Shown here: positions 16,851 through 25,443 of the stretch, piece by piece
Position numbering within the stretch: position 1 is the stretch's first letter
Layout of the letters: the number at the start of each line of letters is the position of its first letter
IMG/VR virus record: IMGVR_UViG_3300025133_008097
Span: 52,841 to 116,840 of that record
DNA from: a virus
Length of the DNA stretch: 64,000 nt
Strand: one strand, 5' to 3'
Program-made: the position numbers and the translations under genes
Notes under the pieces: model-generated
Database searches by the model: none
The model's input: the letters and a program-made list of their open reading frames with translations, nothing else
What the model was told of the DNA's origin: nothing

Positions 16851-19800
16851 GTGTATAAAATAGCACACCTTGCGGACACGCATATAAAGAATTTAAAATT
16901 TCATTACGAATACAAGAAGGTATTCGAACAACTTTACGAAACACTACGAAAAGAAAACGTAGATTACATCGTACACTGCGGCGACATCGCCCACACCAAG
17001 ACACAGATTTCACCAGAGTTCGTTGAGCTTTGCTCCGACTTCTTCGCAAATCTAGCGAAAATCGCGCCAACCTACATCATCTTGGGCAATCACGACGGCA
17101 ACTTAAAGAATAGCACCCGTCAGGACGCCCTGTCGCCAATTGTGAAGGCTTTAAACCTACCGGACCTACATCTGCTCAAGGAAGCCGGAGAAGTCCTTGT
17201 AGGGCCGCACATCGCCCTTAACGTGCTATCCGTCTTTGACGAGGATAATTGGGTGATGCCGACCGACCCGGAACGAATCAACATCGCACTTTATCACGGC
17301 TCTGTATCTGGCGTCAAAACCGACACCGGCTGGGTGATGACTCATGGCGATCACGACGTAGGAATTTTCGGTGGTCACGACTATGCTATGCTTGGCGACA
17401 TTCACAAGACAAATCAAATCCTCGACACCGAAGGTCGCGTGAGGTATTGCGGCTCAACCGTCCAGCAGAATCACGGCGAGACAAATGACAAGGGATTTTT
17501 GATTTGGGAAATTGAAGACAAAGACAAGTTTCGCGTGAGTCACCATGTTTTGCTCAACCCCAAGCCATTCGTAACAATCGAACTCACGCCAAAGGGGCGT
17601 ATGCCTAAGGGCACTAAGATCCCTCCCACGGCTCGACTTCGCCTCGTGAGCAATAATAATCTACCGCTTGATGTTATGCGTAAAGCTGTAGAGGTCGCTA
17701 AGCATCGTTTTAAGCCCGAGAGTATTGCGTTTCTTAATCGTGCAGCCGGCGAACGCGGTACAGTTGAGATCGGTACTGGCTTTAAGGTAGAAAATCTGCG
17801 AGACAAGGGCGTACAAGAGAATCTAATCCGTGAGTATCTCGTTGAATATCAGCCGAGCGAGAACATGCTTGAGAGAGTCTTCGAACTAAATCGGAAGTAC
17901 AACTCACAGATTGAAGAGACAGAAGAAGTCGCACGAAACGTTAATTGGAATATTAACAAGTTTGAGTGGGATAATCTCTTTAACTATGGTGAAGACAATA
18001 GTGTAGACTTTACTAAGCTAAATGGTATTGTGGGGATTTTTGGCAAGAACTATTCCGGAAAGTCTAGTATTATTGACGGAATGCTTTATACGATGTTTAA
18101 TACCACCTCCAAGAATGAGCGTAAAAACTACAACATCATCAACCAGAATAAAAAAGACTGCCGCGGCTGCGTGGAGTTACAAGTAGGTGATAAAGTATAT
18201 ACGATTGAGCGCAAGTCGGAGAAGTATGTTAAAAAGTTAAAAGGCGAAGTCACCAACGAGGCGAGGACCTTCTTAGATTTCTCGGGCCTCGATGCGGTAA
18301 TGGGAGAAGAATCGAGTCTTAACGGTACCACCCGTACCGAAACAGATGCACATATTCGTAAGCGTTTTGGCACAGTAGAGGACTTCTTACTAACTTCGAT
18401 GTCAAGTCAGCTCGATAGTTTATCTTTTATTAAGGAGGGATCCACGCGCCGCAAAGAAATTCTTGCTAAGTTCTTGGATTTAGACATTTTTGAGAAAAAG
18501 TTTAAGTTGGCTCACGAGGACGGCTCGGACTTAAAAGCCGTTCTGCGACGCGTGGGAGATACAGATTATAGTAATGACATAGCATTAGCCGAGGTCCAGC
18601 ACCTCGAAGCCAATCGCGCACTAGATAATGAAGTTGCGGCATGCGATCAACTCAGAGAGGGCCTGAGCGTGGCAGAGAAGGAATATGCAACACTCACAGT
18701 GCAGATCGATTCCATTCCCGCTGAGCGCTTGGATATTAAAAATCTCTTGGAAACTCGCTCTTCTCTGGAAAAGAAGGTTGAAGGGACTGATGTTAGCATT
18801 GTAGAACTTAAGTCGCAGAATCTTGACTATAACGAAAAGCTAAAAGACTACGACGACTTTTTGACAACTATCGATATCGAAGATCTTTTGGCTCAAAAGC
18901 AAGAGTTTGATGAGTTCAAGCAAAAATATGATGATACCCTTAATAAGGCGCGCCTCTTAGATAATGATTATAAGTCTATGAGCAAAAAACTAGACTTGTT
19001 GGATGAAGTACCATGCGGGGATAAATATCCCACGTGCCAGTTTATCCGGGACGCTCACTTGGCCGCGGTTGAACTGCCCTCCTTGGAGGTTGAAATTGTT
19101 GACAAGATTGAAGAGGCCAAAGGATATAAAAATATGACAATCTCTGTGGACTCGTTTCAAATGATTGAGCTTATTGAGCGTTATAATAATACCATTATTA
19201 AAAAGAACAATATTGAGATTGAGAAGCGCGATAACAAAGTCTCTATCGAGAAGCTATATGCGAAGATAAAAAGCTATCGAGACGCTCTTCGAACAACGAG
19301 TGAAAAGATTGAGTTATATGAAGAAAAGAAAGATTTAATTAAGAACATAGAAAGTCTTATTAACTCTCGTGACACGGTGGAAAGAAAAATAAAAGAGATG
19401 AGAGGAGAGCTTCTCGATGTCGAAGACTCGATTAATCTACACCACCGACAGCTTGGATCTATGGAACAAAAGGTTGAAGACCTTAAGGAAAAAAAGTTAG
19501 AGTTAGATGAAATACGGGAGGAATACGCAGCCTATGATTTGTTCATGCGCTGCACTCATTCTAATGGGATTGCTTACGATATTATCAAAAAGCGCCTACC
19601 AGTTATTAATGCTGAAATAGCGAAGGTATTGTCAAACATTGTTGACTTCGATGTCTTCTTCCAGGAAGACGGCCGCAAGCTCGACATCCTGCTCAAGCAT
19701 CCAAAGCACGACCCGCGGCCGATTGAGATGGGCTCCGGCGCCGAGAAAACTGTTACCGCGATGGCTATTCGCCTGGCTCTGCTCTCCGTGTCATCACTAC

Positions 19801-20003
19801 CTAAGGGAAATATTTTTATTCTCGATGAGCCTGGAACTGCCCTAGATGCAGACAACATGGAGGGGTTCATTCGAATCCTTCAGCTTATTAAGATGTATTT
19901 TAAAACTGTCATTCTTGTCTCTCATTTAGATTCTCTTAAAGATATCGTAGATGTGGAAATTACCATTGATAAGACAAATGGTTATGCCCGGGTCAGTCAG
20001 TGA
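16851..20003 (+). CDS. single-chain Mre11-Rad50 (gp47-gp46) nuclease-ATPase
   Basis: A 1050-residue fusion starting at GTG 16851 behind AGGGGAT. The N-terminal part is an Mre11/SbcD/gp47 phosphoesterase: LADTH (D9, H11), HCGDIAH, LGNHDG, and later histidine motifs in GDHD and GGHD. The C-terminal part is Rad50/SbcC/gp46: Walker A GKNYSGKSS (398-406), long coiled coils around a zinc hook (C722 and C729), ABC signature GSGAEKT (961-967) and Walker B FILDEPG (D992, E993). In T4 the two subunits are separate and process DNA ends for recombination-dependent replication. Here they are one chain. The hook cysteines are six residues apart rather than the usual two. The gene abuts the convergent J-domain gene with no gap. 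Confidence 0.93.
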   Translation: MYKIAHLADTHIKNLKFHYEYKKVFEQLYETLRKENVDYIVHCGDIAHTKTQISPEFVELCSDFFANLAKIAPTYIILGNHDGNLKNSTRQDALSPIVKALNLPDLHLLKEAGEVLVGPHIALNVLSVFDEDNWVMPTDPERINIALYHGSVSGVKTDTGWVMTHGDHDVGIFGGHDYAMLGDIHKTNQILDTEGRVRYCGSTVQQNHGETNDKGFLIWEIEDKDKFRVSHHVLLNPKPFVTIELTPKGRMPKGTKIPPTARLRLVSNNNLPLDVMRKAVEVAKHRFKPESIAFLNRAAGERGTVEIGTGFKVENLRDKGVQENLIREYLVEYQPSENMLERVFELNRKYNSQIEETEEVARNVNWNINKFEWDNLFNYGEDNSVDFTKLNGIVGIFGKNYSGKSSIIDGMLYTMFNTTSKNERKNYNIINQNKKDCRGCVELQVGDKVYTIERKSEKYVKKLKGEVTNEARTFLDFSGLDAVMGEESSLNGTTRTETDAHIRKRFGTVEDFLLTSMSSQLDSLSFIKEGSTRRKEILAKFLDLDIFEKKFKLAHEDGSDLKAVLRRVGDTDYSNDIALAEVQHLEANRALDNEVAACDQLREGLSVAEKEYATLTVQIDSIPAERLDIKNLLETRSSLEKKVEGTDVSIVELKSQNLDYNEKLKDYDDFLTTIDIEDLLAQKQEFDEFKQKYDDTLNKARLLDNDYKSMSKKLDLLDEVPCGDKYPTCQFIRDAHLAAVELPSLEVEIVDKIEEAKGYKNMTISVDSFQMIELIERYNNTIIKKNNIEIEKRDNKVSIEKLYAKIKSYRDALRTTSEKIELYEEKKDLIKNIESLINSRDTVERKIKEMRGELLDVEDSINLHHRQLGSMEQKVEDLKEKKLELDEIREEYAAYDLFMRCTHSNGIAYDIIKKRLPVINAEIAKVLSNIVDFDVFFQEDGRKLDILLKHPKHDPRPIEMGSGAEKTVTAMAIRLALLSVSSLPKGNIFILDEPGTALDADNMEGFIRILQLIKMYFKTVILVSHLDSLKDIVDVEITIDKTNGYARVSQ

Positions 20004-20705
20004 CTACAATCCAGGATATTCGAATCCGTAAATCTGTAAGAAGTAAAATTTAAGAGCACGGTTTTTAGCGTCGTCATCGCCCACATACCAGTGCCAAGCA
20101 GTAAGGTTGGCAATGCCGGCAATTGCTGCCAAGGTTCTTTTGATGTCTTCTTCGATCCATTCAATTTGCTCATCAGTGGGATCGTCGACAGACAAGTCTA
20201 GATCAATGGCTATGGAATATAATACGTACCAATTTTGATTGTCATACGCCTCTTTAGCTCGCATAAAGATTCGTTCTAGTCTAAGGATCTCCTTCTCAGA
20301 GAACCCGCTGGCCCGGACCTTATCTGGGTGCGTCTCGGCAGCTATGCGTCGAAACAACTTTTTAAGTTCCACCTCTTTTTTTATCTTGGGAACAGCCTCT
20401 TCGTCTTCGTCTTCTGGCTCGCTGTCCGTTGGCACAAGATCCGTACAGTCGGATTCGTTGCTTTCTTCTATAAGTTGTGGGGGCTCTTCTTCTGCTGGCT
20501 GCGGGGGCGCCTGAGGGGTGACGGCAACCTGTTCGGCTAATCTGGTTTGTTCTTCCTCCGGGAGTTCTCTCACTAGTCGCGAAACCTCCTCCTGGAATTC
20601 CAGGATGGCGTCCTTAGAGAGTTCTTGATGATACTCTAAATCAGCATGCACAAACTCTGCATTTTTGAGGGTTTTTTTCAATTTGTACTTAAGTTGTTTA
20701 GACAT
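20004..20705 (-). CDS. J-domain (DnaJ-like) protein
   Basis: A 233-residue protein and the only minus-strand gene in the window. Residues about 112-165 form a J domain: a basic helix II (L-K-K-L-F-R-R-I-A-A-E-T), the diagnostic H126-P127-D128 loop, then helix III with A-K-E-A-Y-D. J domains stimulate the ATPase of Hsp70/DnaK, so this protein may recruit the host chaperone, as DnaJ does in lambda replication. The first 50 residues are helical and residues 60-105 are acidic and Pro-rich. There is no Gly/Phe region or zinc domain. A GGGGAG binding site precedes the start. Its stop directly abuts the stop of the Mre11-Rad50 gene. Confidence 0.85.
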   Translation of the reverse strand: MSKQLKYKLKKTLKNAEFVHADLEYHQELSKDAILEFQEEVSRLVRELPEEEQTRLAEQVAVTPQAPPQPAEEEPPQLIEESNESDCTDLVPTDSEPEDEDEEAVPKIKKEVELKKLFRRIAAETHPDKVRASGFSEKEILRLERIFMRAKEAYDNQNWYVLYSIAIDLDLSVDDPTDEQIEWIEEDIKRTLAAIAGIANLTAWHWYVGDDDAKNRALKFYFLQIYGFEYPGL

Positions 20706-20744
20706 ACTTCTCCCCTCTGTCTAATTAGTGTAAAGGAGTAGAGC

Positions 20745-20930
20745 ATGAGACACATTATAGATAAGGGACTAGAGAAACTAGTTTCCCGAAAGTTGTTAGC
20801 GTGGACAACGGCCACGAGCTTGTTGTTGTTTTCTGATCTGACATCCAGCGATTGGGTAATCATTACTACAGTTTATATTGGAGGCCAGACCATCATCGAT
20901 GCAGTTGCGAAGCTTAAAGGTTATAAATAA
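20745..20930 (+). CDS. small two-span membrane protein, holin candidate
   Basis: A 61-residue protein behind AAAGGAG. Two hydrophobic segments (about residues 17-33 and 37-52) are separated by a short polar turn, with a Lys-rich C-terminus. Size and topology fit a class II holin, but such small membrane proteins also have other roles. It heads three consecutive membrane protein genes (20745-21801), an arrangement typical of a lysis cassette. No endolysin is recognised nearby. It diverges from the J-domain gene across a 39-base gap that must hold both translation signals. Confidence 0.5.
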   Translation: MRHIIDKGLEKLVSRKLLAWTTATSLLLFSDLTSSDWVIITTVYIGGQTIIDAVAKLKGYK

Positions 20931-21340
20931 TGACCTGGATAAAATTTAGAACGGGTGCAAAAAAAGCGTGGCTTTGGGCGAAGAAGTTTTGGTGGGTGAT
21001 AGTTATCGGCCTCCTCTTCTTATGCGCGTGTTTTCTAGGGGCGCTTACTCGAAACGGCGCATTGCTCGCCGGAGTCCTAGATTTAATGGAAGCGAAGAGA
21101 GACCAGCACGACCAGGAGATGGAGACTCTCACCCAGATCCACAACGAGGAAGTCTCTGCGAAAAATGCGCGCCTTGAAGAACACCTTAAAAGGCGCGCCG
21201 AACTAGAAGCAGAATTTGCCAAAAGAGGCGAAACCCTCGATAAACAAAAAGAAGCGGAGCTTAAAAGACTGATTGACGAGAGTTATAATGATCCCGAGAA
21301 GCTAGCTAAAGAGTTGGCGGAAGCTTTTGGATTGAAATAA
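20930..21340 (+). CDS. membrane-anchored coiled-coil protein, i-spanin-like
   Basis: A 136-residue protein. One transmembrane segment (about residues 21-41, WWVIVIGLLFLCACF) follows a short basic N-terminus. A long charged helix (residues 55-125) is probably a coiled coil. This layout matches inner-membrane spanins (Rz type), which span the periplasm in the last step of lysis. I see no outer-membrane lipoprotein partner with a lipobox. The start overlaps the upstream stop (TAATG) and the stop overlaps the next start. The lysis role is inferred. Confidence 0.45.
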   Translation: MTWIKFRTGAKKAWLWAKKFWWVIVIGLLFLCACFLGALTRNGALLAGVLDLMEAKRDQHDQEMETLTQIHNEEVSAKNARLEEHLKRRAELEAEFAKRGETLDKQKEAELKRLIDESYNDPEKLAKELAEAFGLK

Positions 21341-21801
21341 TGATTAGAAAAATATTATCCCTTTACTTAATAGTCTTTTTGGCCTTCCCGGTGGTAGCCT
21401 TCGCAGAGGAAGAGTCTTCTCCGGATTATGTAGTTCTCCCCATAGAGGCGGGCGACATCGTGCCATTCGATGGAGTTCTTTTATCTCTCGATGCTGCAGC
21501 AAAGATTGTAACCGAGAAAAAGTTCGAGGGAGCCGAGTGCGATCTGCGCATCAGCTATGAGCTTCACATGCAAGGAGAGAGATTTCAGCTGCAGCTTGAT
21601 TACAAAGATATTGAAATTCACTCCTGGAAGGATAAATACGAGTCCATGATGATTCTCAAAGTCGCTGAAAACGATCGCCTAACAGAGCTAGTTTTAAAGC
21701 AGAAGCCTGCCCAAGGTCCGCTTCTTGTGGCATTGGGTTTTGGCATCGGTACACTTACATCTTTGGGAATCTTTGCTTTATCTACCGAAATAGTTAAATG
21801 A
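21340..21801 (+). CDS. signal peptide protein with C-terminal membrane anchor
   Basis: A 153-residue protein. Residues 1-22 are a typical signal peptide (basic start, hydrophobic core, cleavage after A-F-A). The periplasmic part is charged and helical (residues 45-115) with one cysteine, and a second hydrophobic segment lies at about 126-147. There is no lipobox, so it is not a lipoprotein spanin. I associate similar phage proteins with lysis or tail regions but know no proven function. Its stop overlaps the start of the fibre gene (ATGA). Confidence 0.5.
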   Translation: MIRKILSLYLIVFLAFPVVAFAEEESSPDYVVLPIEAGDIVPFDGVLLSLDAAAKIVTEKKFEGAECDLRISYELHMQGERFQLQLDYKDIEIHSWKDKYESMMILKVAENDRLTELVLKQKPAQGPLLVALGFGIGTLTSLGIFALSTEIVK

Positions 21802-24008
21802 CAATCTCGCAAGCCGATTCCCGCGGAAGGCTTTTGCGCTTTCTTATCGATAACCTGGGACAGGAAATATCGAGCGGGAGCCTTGCGGGTTCCGGTAGTT
21901 TTGTTGCGGTAAACTCGGACGATGAGCTTGTCTTAGCGCGGCCTTTAACCGGCGCCGGTATTTCGTGGGACGGTTCAACCGCAAACGGCGTTGCTACCTA
22001 TAAGGATGCCGACGAGGCAACTGTTGAATCAAACCTCACTTTTGACGGATCCACCCTTACTGTTACGGGCGATGCTAGTATCTCGGGCGACGTGCACATT
22101 GGCCAATACATCTATCACATTGACGATACTGACACCAAAATCGGCTTCGGTACCAATACTCAAATCTATACTTGCCAGAACAGCGAACGCCTTAAATTAA
22201 ACTCCACCGGCGTTGGTATGATGGGAGCCACACCGATTGCGGGACTAGCTATCACAGGAGATTTAACTATCTCGGGAGATACCACACTTGGAGACGCGTC
22301 GGGAGATTCGCTTACCATCAATGCTCAAACTATCAATCCAGCTAATATTGACACCGGCACCGACAACTCGGTTGTAGTCTATAACGGCAGCAGTCTGGTG
22401 ACGGACGAAATCGATTCTCGCGTCTGGGGGTCCACTCTTGTCGATGCTTCTGGAACCCCTGCAGATAATCAGGTGGGAATCTGGACGGATGCCAACACCA
22501 TGGAAGGCAGTTCAAACCTGACTTTTGATGGCACTGATCTTACGGTTGCGAACGATTTGATATTAGGCAGCGACATTATTCACTCTGGTGATACTGACAC
22601 CAAAATCGGCTTCGGTGCCAATACTCAAACCTATACTTGCCAGAACAGCGAACGTCTTAAGTTAAACTCCACCGGCGTTGGTATGATGGGAGCCACACCG
22701 ATTGCGGGACTAGCTGTCACAGGAGATTTAACTATCTCGGGAGATACCACTGCCACCTCCGGGTCCTTTAGCGATGTCACCCTCACCAGCCACACTGGTA
22801 TTATAGGAACGAATTCCCACAGAACCATAATCCACAACAACAACGGAGGCTACCTAGAGGCTAAAACAGGTCATGCTACTTATGGTTTTATAATTAGGGA
22901 CTACAACAGCGAAGGCTGGGCTAATATAACTACCAACAATGGGCTGCTTCAGCTAGCTTATAACAATAACAGCACAACTGATGGCATTTTTCTTAACGAT
23001 TCCGACAACGTTGGTATCGGAGACAGCTCCCCCTCCTATAAGCTGGATGTGAATGGAACACTTAGAGCTACAGGAGATATGTATGCAGATGGCGAGCTGA
23101 CCGTCACCTCCGACCTCGACGTCCGCGGCGACACCTTCCTCGACGGAGCGATCATCCTCGGAGGGCAATCGTCCCTCGGTACCGGGATGCGAGCAGAGTT
23201 TCGAAACACCGGAGGCCAGACATATTCAAGCTTCAATGGTGTCTACTGGGAATCCTGCATAGCGAACAACTCCCATGCCCGGACTGTCTTAACGAATGAG
23301 GCGTACGAAGACAACGACGTAGTTGGACCCGGGATCTATTCGAGTAATATTTATTGGTTTTGGAAGTACACGGCCGCCGCCACCACATATCGCGTGATCA
23401 CCTCGGGAACTTCTTTTACTTTTACAGGACAGCACTTAACAGTTCCAATGGATTCAGCCATTAGTTCGTCATTGTCTGATTACGTGGGACTTATAGCGGT
23501 GTCGTCAGGCAATCAGATGCGGTGGGATGAGATAAAAGAAGAGTGGGTTACTGGATCAGAAGCTGTGACTATTAATGAAACACTTCCTCGCATTGAATTA
23601 GCTACGAGCCGTGCCGATAAAAGAGTGTTTGGAGTTATAAGCAATCGTCCTGATAATTATGTTGTCAACAGCGAGACAAACGAAATCGAAGAGGACCAGG
23701 ACGGCATGGCTTATTCCTGGAACGATTTAAAGCAAACTCAGATTCGAGTCAACTCTTTAGGAGAAGGCGCTATCTGGGTATGCAACATCAATGGCAATCT
23801 AGAAAATGGCGATTATATTACAAGCTGCGAAGTTCCGGGATTGGGAATGAAACAAGACGACGACCTACTTCACAACTATACAGTGGCCAAGATTACGCAG
23901 GCTTGCGATTTTAGGATTAACGCCTCTAACTATAATGTGGTAGAATTTGAACATAGCGGCAGCACCTACAGAAAAGCATTTGTCGGCTGCACCTATCACT
24001 GTGGATAA
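21798..24008 (+). CDS. tail fibre-like protein, 736 aa
   Basis: The N-terminal two thirds is a repetitive beta-structured shaft with phrases such as NLTFDGSTLTVTGD, DLTISGDTT and VGIGDSSPSYKLDVNGTLR, typical of trimeric phage fibres. A 155-residue block occurs twice with near-identical DNA. The C-terminal 200 residues form a separate domain containing cysteines near its end (C-T-Y-H-C-G). The start overlaps the upstream membrane gene (ATGA). It is a likely receptor-binding or peripheral tail protein; the host receptor cannot be inferred. Confidence 0.75.
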   Translation: MTISQADSRGRLLRFLIDNLGQEISSGSLAGSGSFVAVNSDDELVLARPLTGAGISWDGSTANGVATYKDADEATVESNLTFDGSTLTVTGDASISGDVHIGQYIYHIDDTDTKIGFGTNTQIYTCQNSERLKLNSTGVGMMGATPIAGLAITGDLTISGDTTLGDASGDSLTINAQTINPANIDTGTDNSVVVYNGSSLVTDEIDSRVWGSTLVDASGTPADNQVGIWTDANTMEGSSNLTFDGTDLTVANDLILGSDIIHSGDTDTKIGFGANTQTYTCQNSERLKLNSTGVGMMGATPIAGLAVTGDLTISGDTTATSGSFSDVTLTSHTGIIGTNSHRTIIHNNNGGYLEAKTGHATYGFIIRDYNSEGWANITTNNGLLQLAYNNNSTTDGIFLNDSDNVGIGDSSPSYKLDVNGTLRATGDMYADGELTVTSDLDVRGDTFLDGAIILGGQSSLGTGMRAEFRNTGGQTYSSFNGVYWESCIANNSHARTVLTNEAYEDNDVVGPGIYSSNIYWFWKYTAAATTYRVITSGTSFTFTGQHLTVPMDSAISSSLSDYVGLIAVSSGNQMRWDEIKEEWVTGSEAVTINETLPRIELATSRADKRVFGVISNRPDNYVVNSETNEIEEDQDGMAYSWNDLKQTQIRVNSLGEGAIWVCNINGNLENGDYITSCEVPGLGMKQDDDLLHNYTVAKITQACDFRINASNYNVVEFEHSGSTYRKAFVGCTYHCG
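22125..22750 (+). repeat. 161-bp direct repeat inside fibre gene (two copies)
   Basis: Bases 22125-22285 and 22590-22750 differ at five positions over 161 bases, offset by 465 bases (155 codons). They encode the same segment around G-F-G-T/A-N-T-Q and N-S-E-R-L-K-L. Such repeats can lengthen or shorten the shaft by in-frame recombination. Confidence 0.9.
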
Positions 24009-24009
24009 A

Positions 24010-24393
24010 ATGAGTAAAGACCAAGATTACATAGCCAAACTAGAGCGCGCCATCTCCCAGAAATATGGTGATGAGACAGTGAACAATCCTAAAAGATTTT
24101 GGGATGACCAAAAAGAAAAAGAATACCTCGCACAGTCTCAAGAGGAGCACCGTAAATTTTCTAAGATTGCCGAAACCAAAGACAAAGTCGAACAAGATGG
24201 ATTTTTAATAAATAAAAAACTACTTAATAGAGATGCAAATCGAAGCTGTCCTGTTTGTAAAACATATTCTTTTCATCCCCAAGATGATTTGTATATGAAT
24301 AAGTTTGAATGTTGTCAGACTTGTTATATAGCATGGGTTGAAGGACGAGAAGAGAGATGGCTAGGTGGCTGGAGGCCAAGCGGTGAGAATTAG
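24010..24393 (+). CDS. small zinc-ribbon protein
   Basis: A 127-residue protein from the ATG at 24010, one base after the fibre stop; the in-frame ATG at 23947 lies within the fibre gene and is not favoured. The N-terminal half is a charged helix that includes K-Y-G-D-E-T-V-N-N-P. The C-terminal half has a four-cysteine ribbon: CPVC, then C-C-Q-T-C, likely binding one zinc ion. I associate this arrangement with small conserved marine phage proteins of unknown function. The end overlaps the next gene by 11 bases. Confidence 0.65.
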   Translation: MSKDQDYIAKLERAISQKYGDETVNNPKRFWDDQKEKEYLAQSQEEHRKFSKIAETKDKVEQDGFLINKKLLNRDANRSCPVCKTYSFHPQDDLYMNKFECCQTCYIAWVEGREERWLGGWRPSGEN

Positions 24394-24640
24394 CAATACA
24401 GAATTAGAGAAGATCATCAAAGAAGAAATTAACGAGGGCTTGAGGACTTCAATGAGGCGCGCCCGTTCTGCGCAAGAAATAGCCGATGCTCTGAAACAAC
24501 TTGAAAAAATAATGATTCACCTTCTTGACCAAAAGAGGCGTTCCGATCCTGGAACCCCCGAACACGATGGCGCCAAAGAGCAGATGGCCCGCATTGCGGA
24601 ACTGGCTCAAGAATATGCATATAGGAACGAGATGCAATGA
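24383..24640 (+). CDS. small protein with shared 14-residue N-terminus
   Basis: The GTG at 24383 is chosen because GGAGG lies eight bases upstream and because the product then begins MRISNTELEKIIKEEI, aligning with the family at 15181-16787; I-K-E again falls at 12-14. An upstream GTG at 24365 gives a longer frame without this fit. The product is 85 residues, mostly one charged helix. The stop overlaps the next start (ATGA). Likely a packaged internal protein by analogy with its relatives. Confidence 0.6.
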   Translation: MRISNTELEKIIKEEINEGLRTSMRRARSAQEIADALKQLEKIMIHLLDQKRRSDPGTPEHDGAKEQMARIAELAQEYAYRNEMQ

Positions 24641-24912
24641 GAATTTCTAAATCCCGTTTGCGCGAGATCATTTTGGAGGAGCTGGAGGAAACCCCAACTC
24701 CAGAGCTCATCGAATCAGAGATTCTGTCGGAGAACATGTTAGCTACGTTAGCCCCCAAGATAATGGAGTTTATCATTAAGAATCCAAAAATGCTGCAGCT
24801 GCTTTCTAATGCAATGCTGCCAGCAATTATGAAGGCTATGGGTGGCGACGAGAAGACAGGCGGGGCATCTGATATGCAGTCGATGATGGCTAGCTTAACA
24901 CAAGAGGAGTAG
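24637..24912 (+). CDS. small protein with shared 14-residue N-terminus
   Basis: A 91-residue protein beginning MRISKSRLREIILEEL, with I-L-E at 12-14. The rest is acidic, then a Met/Leu-rich helical stretch (about residues 30-70) that includes K-I-M-E-F-I-I-K-N-P-K-M-L-Q-L-L, then a flexible tail with repeated Met. The hydrophobic helix could bind membrane or protein. It is coupled to the gene before it. With 24383 it forms a second group of the N-terminal family, next to the terminase and portal genes. Confidence 0.6.
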   Translation: MRISKSRLREIILEELEETPTPELIESEILSENMLATLAPKIMEFIIKNPKMLQLLSNAMLPAIMKAMGGDEKTGGASDMQSMMASLTQEE

Positions 24913-24916
24913 AACA

Positions 24917-25435
24917 ATGGCAACAGTATATGAAATCATACAGGGAATCAATCAGGCGGCAGCAAATGCCTATGATGGGTCCGAAGCCGAAGTCGGCCTA
25001 CAGCGAGAGAAAGGCGACCCCATCCTAGACCGCCGCGTAATGGATGGCTTCACCGTACGGTTCATTGGGCCTATCCTGCGAATCTCTTACCAATCAGAAG
25101 TCCGACTCCGGGATGTGAAAGAAAAGGGATTTGAGAACGATATCCTTGCACACCTAAAAGATATTGTTAAGTTTCTTAAAAAAGAGTATAAAGCTATCAC
25201 CGGGAATGCCCTTACTTTAACTAAAGAAGGGGAGCACAACATTCTAGTCCAGCGTATGTCTAACTATCGCACAGATGTCCAGGCCCAGTGTGATTATCGC
25301 ATCGGTGGCCTCACCGACACAGATGAGGTGAAAGCTGGCGATAAAGATAAGAAGCTCGACACCGCAATCAAGGATTGGTTGTCCCTCGGCCCTAAAGGTA
25401 AGCGACCCAGTAACGATACTCGTAAAGGAAAGTAA
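24917..25435 (+). CDS. conserved protein upstream of terminase
   Basis: A 172-residue protein with an alpha/beta pattern (F-T-V-R-F-I-G-P-I-L-R-I-S-Y-Q-S-E-V, then I-V-K-F-L-K-K-E-Y) and a Lys-rich C-terminus. I cannot assign a function. It sits immediately before the large terminase, where many phages place the small terminase, but it shows no clear DNA-binding domain or oligomerisation helix pair, so that role is only a positional suggestion. It has a start four bases after the previous stop. Confidence 0.6.
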   Translation: MATVYEIIQGINQAAANAYDGSEAEVGLQREKGDPILDRRVMDGFTVRFIGPILRISYQSEVRLRDVKEKGFENDILAHLKDIVKFLKKEYKAITGNALTLTKEGEHNILVQRMSNYRTDVQAQCDYRIGGLTDTDEVKAGDKDKKLDTAIKDWLSLGPKGKRPSNDTRKGK

Positions 25436-25443
25436 GGGGTGCC

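Noticed and set aside
20922-20929. TATAAATA late-promoter octamer before the coiled-coil membrane gene
   Set aside because: It touches the ATG, so transcription would begin inside the gene; it is formed by the last codons of the preceding ORF.
23947-24009. Longer zinc-ribbon protein starting at 23947
   Set aside because: The extension lies within the fibre gene. The ATG at 24010, one base after the fibre stop, is the natural coupled start.
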